Shown piece by piece: positions 37,075 through 50,419 of a stretch of DNA of 64,000 bases. Within the stretch, counting starts at the first letter, position 1. Each line of letters begins with the position of its first letter. The DNA comes from Dermanyssus gallinae (lineage: Eukaryota; Arthropoda; Arachnida; Mesostigmata; Dermanyssidae). A program made the translations under genes and the position numbers. The stretch is taken from assembly GCA_003439945.1 (NCBI GenBank), contig QVRM01006111.1:1-64000 (forward strand), given 5' to 3'. A model generated the notes under the pieces. That model saw only the letters and a list, made by a program, of their open reading frames with translations. It was not told the DNA's origin and made no database searches.

Positions 37075-38317
37075 GCGACGACGACGACAACAACAACAGT
37101 GTCAGCCGCCATCATCATAACAACAACGACGACGACGACGACCACGACAACAACAACGACGACAACATCGACGACGACGACGACATGAAACCAAATATAG
37201 AGTCTGGTTAGTAGCTGTTTCGCCAAAGGATTCGACCACACTGTACCCCTGCTAACAAGCTATGCTACACTAAGTTCGTATATAGATAGGCGGGCTTCAT
37301 CTGCAAGTGGTACGCATGCTATATACAATGAGGCTCTAACAACATTCGAAATAAATGTAATGCGACGGCGTTCATCAAGCATCACATTGCACACATACTA
37401 CAAGCATCAATCCTTTTCGAAACTAACAATAAAATTAATTCATTACTTTGCTCAGACGAGCTTGCGTAGGCGATGCATTTCCGCATAGAACTTATATATA
37501 TATATATATATATATTTACACACGTGCTGGGTAAGTGTGTTTATGCTACATTAGAGTGTTTCAACACAACTATCAATCTAGCGTTTGCCAGTTCTGCTAT
37601 GACCGAACCGCCGGACATACTGCGGCGTGGTATCTATCACATTTGCTCCAGCATTGTTTGTATCGACCATTCGTTCTGTGGTTCATGAAAAGCCCTCTAC
37701 GTTGCACAGAACGTGATGAAATCCGTGGGCTGCAAAGGCCGTAGTTAGATGCCGATCTTCCGCCCCGCTAGCTCTCCAACCCAGTGCTCCTCATTGCTGC
37801 TGTCCCGTAAATCCCAGTGTCTACCACACTAATTTGGTTTGCCAGTTCCGCATACTAACGTCAAAGGCAAACGTTTTTTTAGATTCCATCGTTTTTGCAG
37901 ATCCTCTGTCAGCAGTGGGCCACCTTCCACACGTAGACCACCCTATTTTCTTTATATATATATATATTCGATCCAGTTGTTGTTCGAATTTTCTTCCAGC
38001 AATGTTTATTAGTTAGCTGAGAGTCAGCGACCATGCTGACACGCGAAATTATATATATATATATATATATATACATATATACGCATAGTTTGACCCTACT
38101 CTGTATATTTAAAGATTATATGTTTTAGGAAAACCTACCAGAGAAGGCGAACATTTAAGGGAAAAACTATTTCCTTTAACTTATATATTTATATATATAA
38201 ATATAGTTTTCTTTGTTTTTGTTTATCTAGATATCTAGATAGGTAGAACTGTCTTGCCTTTTTTGTTATTATTATTATTATTATATTATTATTAATTATT
38301 ATTCGGAAACGTCAAGG

Positions 38318-38362
<45 letters not shown>

Positions 38363-38498
38363 TGTATAGCCTATAGCGGCCGAAAGTGGACGAGTAGATT
38401 TGAAATGTAGTTAGATTTATGAACTAAGTATTGCATGATAATTACTATAAGTTAACGTTCATTCTCTCTCTATAGATGCACAAACTGGTTAATTTAAC

Positions 38499-38540
<42 letters not shown>

Positions 38541-39740
38541 ACAGGTGGCTGTTTAGCGATGACTAGAACGACTAATGCTAACGCACATGCGATAAAACAA
38601 TACAGATGAATAGTCCTTGGATTAGGCCGTACAGATAGACGCGTTTATATCACTTTTCGTGTATCTCTGACGTGCCATCAAATCGGTCATTTCCTGCGGT
38701 TCCTTTGTATACCGTTCAACGTTCAAACAATACTATCTTTTTAAGAACAAGAAAAACAGATTTATCTAATATATCTCTACTACAACTATGTCTCAACGTT
38801 CGCAACGGGGCTTGAAGCGTGTTGCAAGGATAATATATTGGATTTATTTGAATGACACGTATGTAGAATGCTCTGACTTGCAACTTTATCAGTTGCAAAC
38901 GCAGTTCTTTTCAGAGCTGGCTGGTAGAGGTGTTGTAGTACCATGGCGACTGCGATTGGCGCTGTGCCGCCGGCGACAACAATATTCCGTTTCTTTTTTT
39001 TGATAATGTTTAAAGGAATTCCGTGGTCTTATTACCATGTTAAAACCGAGCTCAAGTATTAGAGAAATTGTCTGTTTTTATTGCAATTAACTTGGTCAAG
39101 TGTCGTTCTGACTGACTCGAGCATAATACGACAAACAATACGATTTTCGATGGAATTTGATTGATTAAAATGATAATAATGTTTCCCACGGGTGCCGAGG
39201 ATAATCATAAGTTTAACACGTATTCTAGCCCACTAAATGAAATGTGTGTCGGTAGGCATTGATTTGACAGTCAAAGGAAGTTCAAATCTATGCGAACCTT
39301 TCTTGGCTAAGCATAGAAAAAATGCAATATGTGTTTCAATAGCACCTGTCCTCAAAATAAACTGGACATATTTTTAAGTCCAGTCACTCATTTTCATATC
39401 AGACATTCCTGCATTTCTCCATTAAAAACGGTACTGGATCTAATTAGCTAGCATCTAATATAGAAATGCCAGCCAGTAGCCATCGTGCGTGACTTTCTTT
39501 CGAATCAAATGCAAACTAAACTGGCCACCAGATATGCGTTAAGTAGTAGTAGTTAGAGTTGTCTTTATTGTCGGACATGGCTTTCTTGTTAGTAGCGCAC
39601 ATGCTGTTTTCGCATTGCGTAACAAGGAGCACTTTCTTGACAACAAGCCAATGACTGTTGGAAGCTTGCCTGGCCAACGCAGTCAGGTCGACTACCGATT
39701 TACAAAACTGTCAGCGTTGTGCTGTGGATCGGAGTGTATA
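37075..39740. other. Sequence upstream of the candidate first Kir exon
   Basis: CGA/CAA tract at 37078-37185, several AT tracts and a SINE B fragment. It should contain the Kir 5' UTR or promoter if 36680-37038 is the first coding exon. No TATA or initiator arrangement can be singled out. Confidence 0.35.
37967..38045 (+). mobile_element. SINE B 3' fragment
   Basis: Begins inside the B-box (ttcgatcc) immediately after an (AT)n tract and continues gttgttgttcgaattttc and gctgagagtcagcgaccatg, as in the 59.9-kb copy. The head has been replaced by the microsatellite. Confidence 0.55.
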
Positions 39741-39747
39741 TAAGATG

Positions 39748-39796
39748 TATATATATATATAATATATATAATATATACTATATATATATATATATG

Positions 39797-39835
<39 letters not shown>
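39748..39835. repeat. (AT)n microsatellite
   Basis: AT units with a few interruptions, immediately upstream of the LINE ORF2 remnant. Confidence 0.9.
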
Positions 39836-39839
<4 letters not shown>

Positions 39840-40424
39840 TTTTGGCCGCACTTGCTGGCACTCCTCCCCCTGGACCTAAAAGCAGACGAAAGACACAGAA
39901 TAGGGGCCCAGAAAGCGCTATAAAGAAGTCAAAGATGTCGAGAGAAGGGAAGACAAAATTACTGCTATGGCCGGAATAAATGGGCTGCCATTCCGAATGA
40001 TGCACCGGTTGAATTGATCCGGCGGAGAATGTTGATCACTTTCTGACACAGGTCATAACGGGCCATGGCAACTTCCAGGCATATCTGTTACAGATAGGAA
40101 AAAGCCTCCTCGGACACATGTGTACACTGTGACCTTAGCGTCAAAGACGACGCAGCCCATACGCTGTTGGTCTGCCCAGTCTTTGCGCAAGTCAGAATAG
40201 AGGCTAGAAAAGGTTGGAACTGCCTACCCAGATGCTTTTACAACTCTTCTGTAAAGGCACCTTTAACTGGAATAAGAGCTGCAGTGGCACGAGATCTACT
40301 GGTTAGCAAGGGACACCTGAAGCGACTCAGGAGTAAAAAAAACTACCTTCTTAAAAAAAATTTAATTCTAGGAGAGACAGACTTGCGACAGAGAGGTCAG
40401 AATACGACGGTAGCTTCAGAATAA
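39840..40424 (+). mobile_element. LINE ORF2 C-terminal CCHC domain remnant
   Basis: Broken plus-strand frames contain LTQVITGHGNFQAYL and, after a one-base shift, CVHCDLSVKDDAAHTLLVCP. This is the GHG...C-X2-C...H-X4-C signature that ends R1/Jockey/I-type LINE ORF2. An open tail runs to the stop at 40424. A 5' part encoding basic residues follows the (AT)n tract at 39.8 kb. At least one frameshift and several stops make it inactive. Confidence 0.65.
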
Positions 40425-40487
40425 CTTTTGTCTCATTCACCCAACTGTGTTACTATCTAAACCAATTAACTCCTTCTCCATAAAAAA

Positions 40488-40488
<1 letters not shown>

Positions 40489-40551
<63 letters not shown>
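40489..40551. repeat. (AT)n microsatellite
   Basis: AT tract about 65 bases after the stop of the LINE ORF2 remnant. It may have grown from the element's 3' tail. Confidence 0.9.
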
Positions 40552-40553
<2 letters not shown>

Positions 40554-40559
40554 CAGCTA

Positions 40560-42096
40560 AATTAAAACATTTTAAAGCATACAATTCAAATTAAAACACA
40601 TAACGTATAGCCTCGATAGATGGCAACAACCTACGGGTAATTACGATTGAAGAGAAAATTGTGATGCACTATTTTTTCACTGACTCTACTTGTGCTAGTT
40701 CTTCTGTTGTTATTCGCGTACGAGTTTAGTTATGGTCAACTGCGTGTTATTTTAACTGCATTCGTTGGTAACTTATTGCCGTGGAGGACCTTTATTATGA
40801 CTACATATAGCTTACTTGCTTATTGTCTACAATATGCGTACGTAATGCGCATCTCTCTCAACAACACGTTAGGAACTCGCCCCGCGTTACTTTCGTTTCT
40901 TATTCTATTCGGTTGTTTTTGCTCTGCACACTTCGAGTACAGCATGATCTACTGTGCGATCTATTTTGCCTGCTAGTCCGCTGAGCATATGCATGCGAAG
41001 TGGCCAAGTAAATGTCGACAGCCAGTTAAACGTGTACAAAGTGTGATCATGTAGGGAACTGTAATGGAATGATAAAAGCTCATATGGCGTTGCTTTCCTA
41101 AGGAGGGTTTTTTTTAACTCAATGGTACTGATTCATACTAATCGCTCTCTTGCAGGAGAAAGCCGCGTTTTTGCATGTTTAATCTGAAACATTCCAAGTC
41201 ATGGGCGAGCAAATCGCGGTACTCCACATTCAGTGCAACCGTATTGCTCCTGCTATGCCGCAGTGTGGCTAGTGCCTACAAACGTGAACAGTAGTTTTGT
41301 TATAAACCTGTTATATGCACCTAATAGTGTCTGTGTTTAAATGTAATAAGTTTATTTGCAGCTATGGCGCGCAGAAGGAGCAACTAGGTCGACGAGCAGC
41401 AACGTCGTGAAGCATTATATATATCCTCCTTAAGAATGCCGTAGCAAGATATAGACAGACAGATCAGAAAGTTGTAAGCAATTAACAAGCCAATCAGTGG
41501 TGATACCCTAACAGTTTCCAAGTGTTGCGAGTTCTTGTGCAGCACTATCTCTAAGCATTGTACGTCATGGAAGCAATTTGCCATACTCGATACTACTCGT
41601 TAGTCCTTTGCTGAAAGTATTTTGTTTATATATATATATATATAATTAAACAATCTACAGAGTGGCGTATTTATTCAGGCATTCGAAACTTTTGCGAAGT
41701 TACCGCAGCGTGCAAGCGTAAACTTTATGAATATAACTGTAGCATCTACCATCTTCAAGAGTACAGTCTGTGAATGTAAACCAAATATTGGTTCAGATAT
41801 ACGCAAGGTGTAATTAATTCTACATATGTTGTAAATTTCCCTTCAGGGTTTTCATTATTACTACCGATCATCGAAATCCGCAGCAACAGCTCAAGCAAAG
41901 TATGTATAATTTATCAACTAGCCTATTGTGCACTTTGCTTGGTAATACAAATGATTGGCGTAAAATTTGGCCTGTTTATAGCTAATGAATGGCTCGAAGC
42001 AATACAAACCAAACAACCTTGGTGGTTTCGGTCTGGTAGCAGCTTCTATGTACTAGAACTTACTGATCCGTCCTAAATATATATATATATATACAC

Positions 42097-42150
<54 letters not shown>

Positions 42151-42749
42151 GAGATATACAGATAGAAAAATATAGCAACACAGAGAACCGTACATGTATG
42201 CATGACTTGGCTTTTGTTAAGTTCGGCGATTTCGTGTGTTGACAAGACACATACGCAAAAAGGGCCCGCTCAATGTCTAAATATACCATGGTTCAGCTCT
42301 ACGTTTGCGACTGTAAAGTCGAAACCTTGAATTATCGGACATAGATAGCTTTGCACTGCTTGCCCCTATCTCACCCCGATTGGAACAGTGTATAAGGCAA
42401 ACAAAAAACAAACACACCACTACTAGTGACGCCTAGCTGGCGACTACAGTAACAAAAACATTTGCAAAAAGAGCAGCGTTTGCAACATTAAATATATATG
42501 GACAGCACAGCTTTACCGGGCAATAATAACACTAACAGCGACTTTCTAATCTCACGCGCACACTCGTGAGTTAGCCACAGTTATTCTATGAGAGAGTTTC
42601 GTCAAGTTTTCTTCGCCACCCAGTTGATGAAAGCCAACAGCCGTACCAGATCAGCTGCCAAACTGGCGCGCTCTAGTTTTTCATGTCCTCTCTAGATGGG
42701 AAATTTAATATCATTATTTCTTTTTATTATTGTTACCCAATGTAAAACA

Positions 42750-42794
<45 letters not shown>

Positions 42795-43590
42795 CAATAA
42801 TACGTTCAGACCTCACAACTGTAACATTGTTTAATATTCAATATATATATATATATATATATTGCGTCCTTGATGAGTCAGAATCATGGCCGCGATGCCT
42901 GGATGCGCAAGACTAACTCCGCCACCCCTTTCCGCCGCGGGTAATCAGGGCGTGACAGAAACCTAATGCTGACCTTGTTAGTGGGCCAGGGTGGCCAAAC
43001 AGCTGGTCGGTGAGGACCAGCCGTATGACGATTAAATGGCTTTTGACCACAAATAAAGAATGTCAACAAGCATCTAGGTGCTGCAAGTTCGATTTTAGTA
43101 GGACAAATTCTTTTTCAAAGTGATCTTTCTTAACATATTACGTCCAGCGTTTCTTTCACTTTGGTGTTCATAAACGGAGAAATAAAATGAAGAAGACAAA
43201 AAGAATAGTAAGCCAATGAGAGATGTATAATTAAGACATTATAGCAACAGCAGCAACGTCTCTAAATGTGCTTTGGTGCGCCAATGCCCTCCAATAGGCT
43301 TTGAGACGCAGTGAGTCATGAAAATAGAACAAAAGAAAGAGCTCAACTGAGAAAGAGGGAAAACTGCGGATCATGGCGGCTGGCAGGTGTGCTGACCGCT
43401 TACAGATAGAGACAACTGTCAATCATGTGGACAGATGCCATTTATCGAGAGTCGTAGAAGTGCTAGAAACGGTGGAAATACGTCGCTTAGCGTTGATTTC
43501 TCGTCTTTATTTTCTCGTCCTCCTAAGAAACGCATAATCGGTGGTTGCCTTTCGTTTAATAACTTTTCTATGAAGGCTGCTGAGACTATA
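40560..43590. other. Non-coding sequence, no gene seen
   Basis: AT microsatellites and unique sequence. The hydrophobic frame at 40692-40976 lacks an ATG. 42884-43069 is a more GC-rich patch that may be an unrecognised repeat. Confidence 0.4.
42078..42147. repeat. (AT)n microsatellite
   Basis: AT units with one ACACATATG interruption. Further tracts follow at 42754-42792 and 42841-42862. Confidence 0.95.
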
Positions 43591-43599
43591 TATATATAT

Positions 43600-44112
43600 A
43601 TATATATAAGAGCCTGCTTTGATCTAAGCCTTGGGGATCCGGCAGGAAGACCCGCTAGGCCCCGCTCTCATGTGCCATGGCGTGAGCGGATTAGAAACTG
43701 CATGGCTATCTATATTACTTGGTGCTTGGACGACTTCTCACTAGCGGGGGATATGAATGACATCCTGGAGGACGTTCGACAAGTTCTGAAGTTCAGTACG
43801 TTTAGGGTTCCCTTTCGTGTAATCAAGCGAAGTCCGAATGTATATCCAAGATGGCCCTGGTGCTCATGCTGCCTCCGTTTTCTCCTTTCAAACTGCAGCG
43901 TGACTTTCCACTTAGACGCGCCACTACTCAGAATGCTGCTCTTTCCACCGATTGATTATAGCAAATATACAAACGTCTCCACTCTCTGGGGGCACAGCAG
44001 GGCCTTTGCTTTCATAGACCTCCTTTTCCGACAGCGAGCTCCTTTACCTCCTCCAACCACCTCTATACAAATTGGATCACCCAACCACCGAATCTCCGTC
44101 TCCTACCCATAA
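43600..44112 (+). mobile_element. LINE reverse-transcriptase palm fragment
   Basis: The ORF after a short (AT)n tract includes TWCLDDFSLAGDMNDILEDV, a YxDD-type catalytic box in the WxLDD form followed by the usual helix. Downstream sequence to the TAA at 44112 is open but not clearly RT. The surrounding domains are missing, so the copy is truncated. Confidence 0.45.
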
Positions 44113-44119
44113 TCGCTTG

Positions 44120-45129
44120 GCAAACGTTTCTGCCCATCACTGGCCTTCTGCCAATTGCGAAGGTCTATGTGCAGCGTGCAGGTCATTCGCATTCTAAACT
44201 GATCGTGGGCTTGTCCCGGTGGACAATGCAATCTCTTTGAACCATAAAATAGTTAGAAAAGATATCTCATGTTCCCAATAGGGTCAGCTACCAAATCCTA
44301 AAGTGATGGTTACCTGGGATTTGGACTTCGCTACCCAGCAGCCTAAGGTATTGTTTTTCCCTGAAATTATTCAAGCGAGAGGTAAAAAATACCTCGTGTG
44401 TAGCTGATGAGCTCTCATATGTGGTACCTAAGATTGCTAGGCTGGTCGCGCACGGGTGGATCTGCTGGGCGAAGTTTATCGTTTGCGAACCATAAGGAAC
44501 TCCTGATTAAAGCTAAAACGGCGTTCGTTTGTTAAAGAAACCGACCCGTGGTGCATCCGCATATGTATATGTATTGCTACATGTGATCTTACATACGATC
44601 GCAGGATTATACCATTTCCATTAACACTCACATAAAAGTAATCCGGTCAACCGCGCCCGTTTGCAAGCGATCTTACGCCTTATCATAGGGGCGTAGCTAC
44701 AGTCTTTTATATTTGCAATGGCCCTTTTTACAGCAGTGCAATGAAAGTATGCTACGTCACTGGCAGACCAACTGTAGTATTTTTTGGCATTAAGCAAAAC
44801 AACTGACGAGTCAATAACGCTATTGCGCCATAAGTCATTTGGAACTGTTCAATAAGCCAGTCTAAACAGCGAGCGGCCAAATGAACTGACACTAACTAGA
44901 ATAATTTAAAATGTTTGATCTCAGCTTAAATTGTATCAGTCTTGATGTTCAAAACTGAGACATGGACGATGCCGGCTTTATGCGATTAATAAAGGTGGCT
45001 GTTCTGTTGTGCTCTGACGTATTTTCTTAGTATGTCTCTACGAGTTAATTTGTGCACCAGCGAGGTCATAGTAATTGAACAAGGTCAGTTGCCGGAATTG
45101 CATAACCATAATTTATATGTATATGTATG

Positions 45130-45176
<47 letters not shown>

Positions 45177-45840
45177 TATGTGTATATATATATGACTTAT
45201 TGTATAGTAGTGCTTGTAATGCAAATACAGATTCGTCGCGTCAAAAAACGGCGAGTTTTCAACGGGATTGACACTGAGAGGTCGAGAAGGTTGACGCGTG
45301 TCAAATAAATGCGGGTCAGATGTGCAGCAAGATCGACCTTGAAGTGGACGTAAGCAGGGAAACGAACTCCTTGTGCTTAGGCACATATATTGTCTATTAG
45401 ATTAACCACGTAAATCAAGCAAGCGGCAAGCAATCAAGACACTTCTGGTACAGATATGGTCTAAATATACAGACATATCATGTCAGTCAGCCGCAACCAG
45501 TATCGTGGCCAGCCTTCATAACGCGAATATCATATAATTAATCATTCTTAAGATGATTCCGTGATTCCGTTGGTTTTTAAATTAATGTTAAGCCCCTTAT
45601 ATATATTCCAGTTGCGTCCTAAATCTATTCATCGTATGGATCTACGTAGGTAGATTTTCCAAGCATCTTTCCTTAGACCCAATAATAAGCAGGCACAGCT
45701 CAAGGTCTAACGGTTCTGTCTATCTGTACTCTGTCTCTTTCTGCCGTATTGGGCTAGTGTCCAGGCATGTCGGTGTTAGTTGACCTTGTTTAAAACACTA
45801 GACCCGTTGTTGTTTTTGGTAGCGAAATGGTCAGTTCTAG
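44120..45840. other. Non-coding sequence, no gene seen
   Basis: Unique AT-rich sequence with one AT tract. No frame or motif supports a gene. Confidence 0.4.
45134..45193. repeat. (AT)n microsatellite
   Basis: AT tract broken by CGTATGTG near 45175. Confidence 0.9.
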
Positions 45841-45902
45841 TTGGCACTTATTGTTGTCGTCTTGTTCTCGTTGATTCATCTTGATATTGTTGCTGCAAGA
45901 AT

Positions 45903-46072
45903 TGGTATTGTTAGTGTTGTTATTGTTGTTGTTGTTGGTGGTGGTGGTGGTGTTGTTGTTGTTGGTGTTGTTATTGTTGGTGTTGTTGTTGTTGTTGTTG
46001 TTGGTGGTGTTGGTGTTGGTGTTGTTGTTGTTGTTGTTGCTGCCGCTATTGCTGTTGATTATTGTTGTTGCA
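45903..46072. repeat. (GTT)n/(GGT)n tract
   Basis: About 170 bases of GTT with GGT interruptions, which produces Leu- or Val-only frames. Confidence 0.9.
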
Positions 46073-46129
46073 GGTTCAGACGGGTTGGTTGGACTTCCAC
46101 GATTCGTTTGTCACTAAAGAGTAAATAAA

Positions 46130-47232
46130 CACTGCCGTGGTTACAGGTGTTCACTGTATGTGTGTATGCGTGGGACGGGCGGGGGGCTTAGGGGGCGTTA
46201 ACAAACCATCATATCATGCTGGTTGGCACCTCTATGCATTTGTAATGTGCGCCTTCTCACTGGTCGAAGAATAGGGCTCCTACTATTTTGTGTTTATGTC
46301 CGCGCTCGTCTACCGTTTCGGCCGACCGCTTTTCATACGTTTCTTACAAGGCAAACGCGCGCATACCCGTGTGCATATGCGTATACAGTAGAGACATATG
46401 TATACCTATGTTTTTACCCGTCCGAGACGACGGCACATTATCTGTCCGTCCGTCTGTCTGTCTGTCTGTCTACCTATTTATCTATTTTTCTAGTTGTCTC
46501 TGTGTCATCCTGCCTAGTCGGTTCGGGTTACGTCTGCGTTGCGGTCGGGTGGTTCGTTCGTTCATCATTCCACTGGCGCGCATTCGTCGTCTCGTCGTTG
46601 CGATACCTTGCGATGCTTGCGTAGGAAGCGAAGAAAATTGTTTGTTGATTCTTGCGTTTGTAGCCGGCGACTATCGCCTCCGCCGCTCTGGCACTGGTGT
46701 CCCCCCCCCCCCGCCAGGGCTCACTGGACCAGCTGGAGACGACGACGACGACAACTCCTTCCCGGCGATCCTTGGCTTGTTTCCATTTGGTTGCGGGTCA
46801 TTCACTATTTGTCCTCCTCTACGAATGCGCTTGCAGCCCCGTGCGTTTATTGGAGAAGGTCAGTGGGCAAAGATTTCACTCACATATGCACCGTTTTAGT
46901 GCGTACGCACTTTGAACGAAGAGAATGCCTCAACGTGACGCTCCGTTGTAATCTACGCTGTCGCTCTTGTTGTCGTCGTCGTTGTCGTTGTTGTTGTTGT
47001 TGTTGTTGCTGTTGTTGTTGTTAATGTTGTGGTCGTCATAAGTCATGCTGCTGCTGCTGCTACTGTTGCCGGCCCTAGTCTCTAGTCTCTCTGTCCCTGG
47101 GCATATTAAGCATTTGGTCGCTCCCGTCCGCTGCAGCTGTTTCTGCAAGAGAAGTAGTTCTTCGTGCCGATGGGTTGTCGACAGGCCCATTCGACAGGCA
47201 GTGCTGTACAAATGCAGTGTATTGTTGTTGTT

Positions 47233-47265
<33 letters not shown>

Positions 47266-47267
47266 GC

Positions 47268-47318
<51 letters not shown>

Positions 47319-49182
47319 GTTGTTGTTGTTGTTGTTGTTGTCGTTTTTGTTGTTATTGTCGTTGCTGTTGCTGCTGCGTGTAATACCCACAAAAAAAACC
47401 ACATCCCCCCTAGAAAGCGCTATTTGCACTCTACGATGCCCACTACTTGAGACCCTTCAGGCTTTAGGTCTAGATGTGATGCTGCTTACCTGCTTAGGTA
47501 CTGCTTTAAGGCTAGCGAATCAACTTTGATGACGACGTACATATAGAGCGACCCGACCAAGGTCACGTCAGTCACGGTATCAGCAGTAGATATCTGCGAC
47601 AGACAACAATCTTCCGCTAGGTTGGTGTTGACAGCTACGCCACACGATGGCAATCGCCTCGACCCCTTTAGTCAACGTGTACGTCTCCTTCCTCTTCTCC
47701 TTCTTCTTTTTTCGAGCTCTTTTCTCTCATCATTTTGTTCTCAGGCCTTTTCCGTGTTTACATGTTTTCATGTTGTTGTTCTTGTATTCCTCTTTGCCCC
47801 TCTGCCCTCTATACCCCCGTATCTCAGCCTCTAGACCCTCTCTCTTCCTCTTTACCTTAATTCCTTCTTCTCTCCTTTTCCTATCTACTCCCTCGATCTC
47901 TCTCAAGTTCTCGCTTGTGTCGTCCTACCGCTGTTCTATAGATAAAATAAGCAGGCGCAACAGATCGGTGGGTCGCTTGGTATCCAAGCATCGTGTCGAC
48001 GATACTTTCTGTCTCCAGCTCTCCGACTCTGACTCTTGTTGAAATCTCTCTCCGAGAGCGTCGTAGTTCCGTGTGGCTCCGCTGCCGCCGCCACCGCCTA
48101 CGAGCACCACACATCTACTAGTTACGACAATGGGCAACAGTGACGTGAACGTTGGAAATGAACTAATCTCGCTGCGTCGCAGTCGATGCGATGGTCATCG
48201 TTCTAAGCCGGTGGCATCATCTGACCTCGGCAAATGAATTGACGGGGCCGCACGTCGCGGGCGGCAGGCCCAGCGGCCGACTGACCAGTAAAGGGTCGCG
48301 TACTGTCGCCTGTGGCTCGGACAACTGCCCGTGCGCCGGGCTAATGACCAGCCATCACTATGACCGATCTTTCGTCGTGTTTGATGGAGCGAGTAACAAT
48401 TGGTTATCGATTGTGGTTGTTGTTGGTGCTGCTGTTGTTGCTGCTACTGCTATTGTTGTTGTTGTTATTGGTGCTGCTGCTGTTTGATTTACCATACCGT
48501 GCCATCATCATCATCATCATGAGCGCCATCAACGCCACGACCATGCGTCATCACCGCTGCCATTGCCACGTTCTCCATCAACAACACCATAACCCCCACA
48601 TCAACTTCATCACCATCAACACCACTAACAACATGAGCTTCACTACCACCAACACCGTTGACATCAACAACTTCACCACTTATCCACGGATAAAGTGGAT
48701 ATCTTAACATCTACACATCACCATCAACCCATTAACATCAACTTCATCACCGTCACAATGATCATCACCATCAACATCATTATATCATTGATGACATCGG
48801 CATTACACTAATCATCATTCTCACAGTCGTCGTCGTTGTCGCCACCGTCGCCGTCGTCGTCGTCGTCGTTGTCGCTAACACCAGCATTACGTCCACTGTC
48901 GACGTATTCTTTTAGTGCCAGTAGCGTTAAAGACCGGGGACGAGACACTGACGGAAAGAGAGATAGAGAGGGAGAGAGAGAGAAGAATGAAGCAGATAGA
49001 ACAAGAAAGGGAAAGGGAAACAGCATGAGAGAGAAGGTTAAGAGCACGCTACAGAGAGCGAGAGAGAGAGAGAGAGGGGAAGCAACACAATAACTTCGGC
49101 CGTAGAGTCACTGGATGAGATAAGTTGGCTCTTACCAATATGTAGATACTACTGCTTCTATTGAGAGAGAGAGAGGCCGATG

Positions 49183-49225
<43 letters not shown>

Positions 49226-49970
49226 GGGGGGAGGAGAGGGCGAACGAGAGAGAAAGAAGAGGACTCGACAAGCTCTGTCAGAGTAGAACGACAGTGGAGC
49301 GAACAATTAGCTGCGAGAGAATTGCTGCTATTTGTGGTACGTCGGCTGTGATATGCCCACTGACCGACTGATGGGAGGACGGGGGGGGGGGGAGGATAGG
49401 AGAGCAATAAGCGGGGGGGTGGGGTTGACCACAGGCGGCTCTAGCAAGATCACGCAGATCGTGACGGTCTGCGATCGTCTCTCAGCGCTGCTCGACGGCC
49501 GACCGCAAAGAACAAGGAGAAGCCACGGAGGCAAACAAGGAGAGCAAAGCGTGGGAGGCCGAGGGTGGTAAGGCCGACGACGGATGAGAGTCAACACAAG
49601 ACGGAATCGATGTATGATCGATGTATGATCGAGTCTAAACGACTAACTCATCGACTCTCATTGAAGCCGAGGAGAGCATAGCACAGCAGATAGGATCGGA
49701 CTCCATAGCCGCTAAGGAAAAAGCGCGCTAGCAAAGGAAACGACGGTGTCTGGTTGTGTGTATGCTTGTGTGTGTCTGTACGTGTGTCTCTAAGCGTAAG
49801 CAAATGTGTCGCCCTTTAAGAACGCCGGTCGGTCACCGATTAACTAGGTATCGCTGAGAAGCAGTGACTACGACTGAACGGACTGCACCAGCTGTTGGCG
49901 GTGGTGGTCGGAATTCTACATCGTAGGAAACAACGACAACGACGACGACGACGACAACAGCGGCGATCAT
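46130..49970. other. GC- and CpG-richer block with simple repeats
   Basis: GTT tracts, CTGT repeats (46453-46475), GA runs near 48960-49080 and 49200-49230, CAT/ATC repeats (48480-48830) and CpG-rich unique patches (48150-48400, 49330-49600). Overlapping open frames occur on both strands without motifs. It could include a 5' UTR or promoter of the minus-strand gene. Confidence 0.3.
47222..47375. repeat. (GTT)n tract
   Basis: About 150 bases of nearly pure GTT, preceded by another at 46978-47030. Confidence 0.95.
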
Positions 49971-49974
49971 GCAA

Positions 49975-50290
49975 CAACAGCAGCAGCAGCAACAACAACA
50001 ACAACAACAACAATCATTGTCATCGACAGCAATAACAGCAACAACAACAACAATCATTGTCATCGACAGCAATAACAGCAACAACAACAACAATCATTGT
50101 CATCGACAGCAATGACAGCAACAACAATGACAGCAGCAACGACACATATGATAATGACGACGACAACAAAACCAACAGTAACAACGCCAACAAACATTAC
50201 ATCGATAAATCCAGCAGCAGCAGCGACAACAACAACAGCAGCGACAACAACTACAACAACTACAACAACAACAACAGCGACAACAATGGT
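49975..50290. repeat. CAA/CAG/GAC tract
   Basis: More than 300 bases of trinucleotide-derived sequence containing the 40-bp minisatellite. Confidence 0.9.
50011..50130. repeat. Minisatellite, three 40-bp units
   Basis: caatcattgtcatcgacagc plus an ataacagc/caa tail repeats at 50011, 50051 and 50091. The last unit has ataac changed to atgac. It lies inside a longer CAA/CAG-rich tract, so the repeat likely grew out of a trinucleotide run. Confidence 0.85.
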
Positions 50291-50419
50291 GACAAATCTT
50301 TCGAATATGCTCAGCCCTTTTTGGCCGGTCTGGTCCGCCACACTAAGCAGTCTGAGCACGACGCGCGTGTTAAAGACCACTTCAAAAAGCAACTTTTTCT
50401 GAGTCATCTCTGAGACGAC

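Noticed and set aside
40692..40976. Hydrophobic 94-codon frame resembling a membrane or mitochondrial protein
   Set aside because: It starts at GTG, has no ATG near the start and shows no conserved membrane-protein motif.
46288..46899. 203-codon plus-strand open frame
   Set aside because: It crosses CTGT repeats and a C-run, begins at a TTG, overlaps another long frame, and has no recognisable domain.
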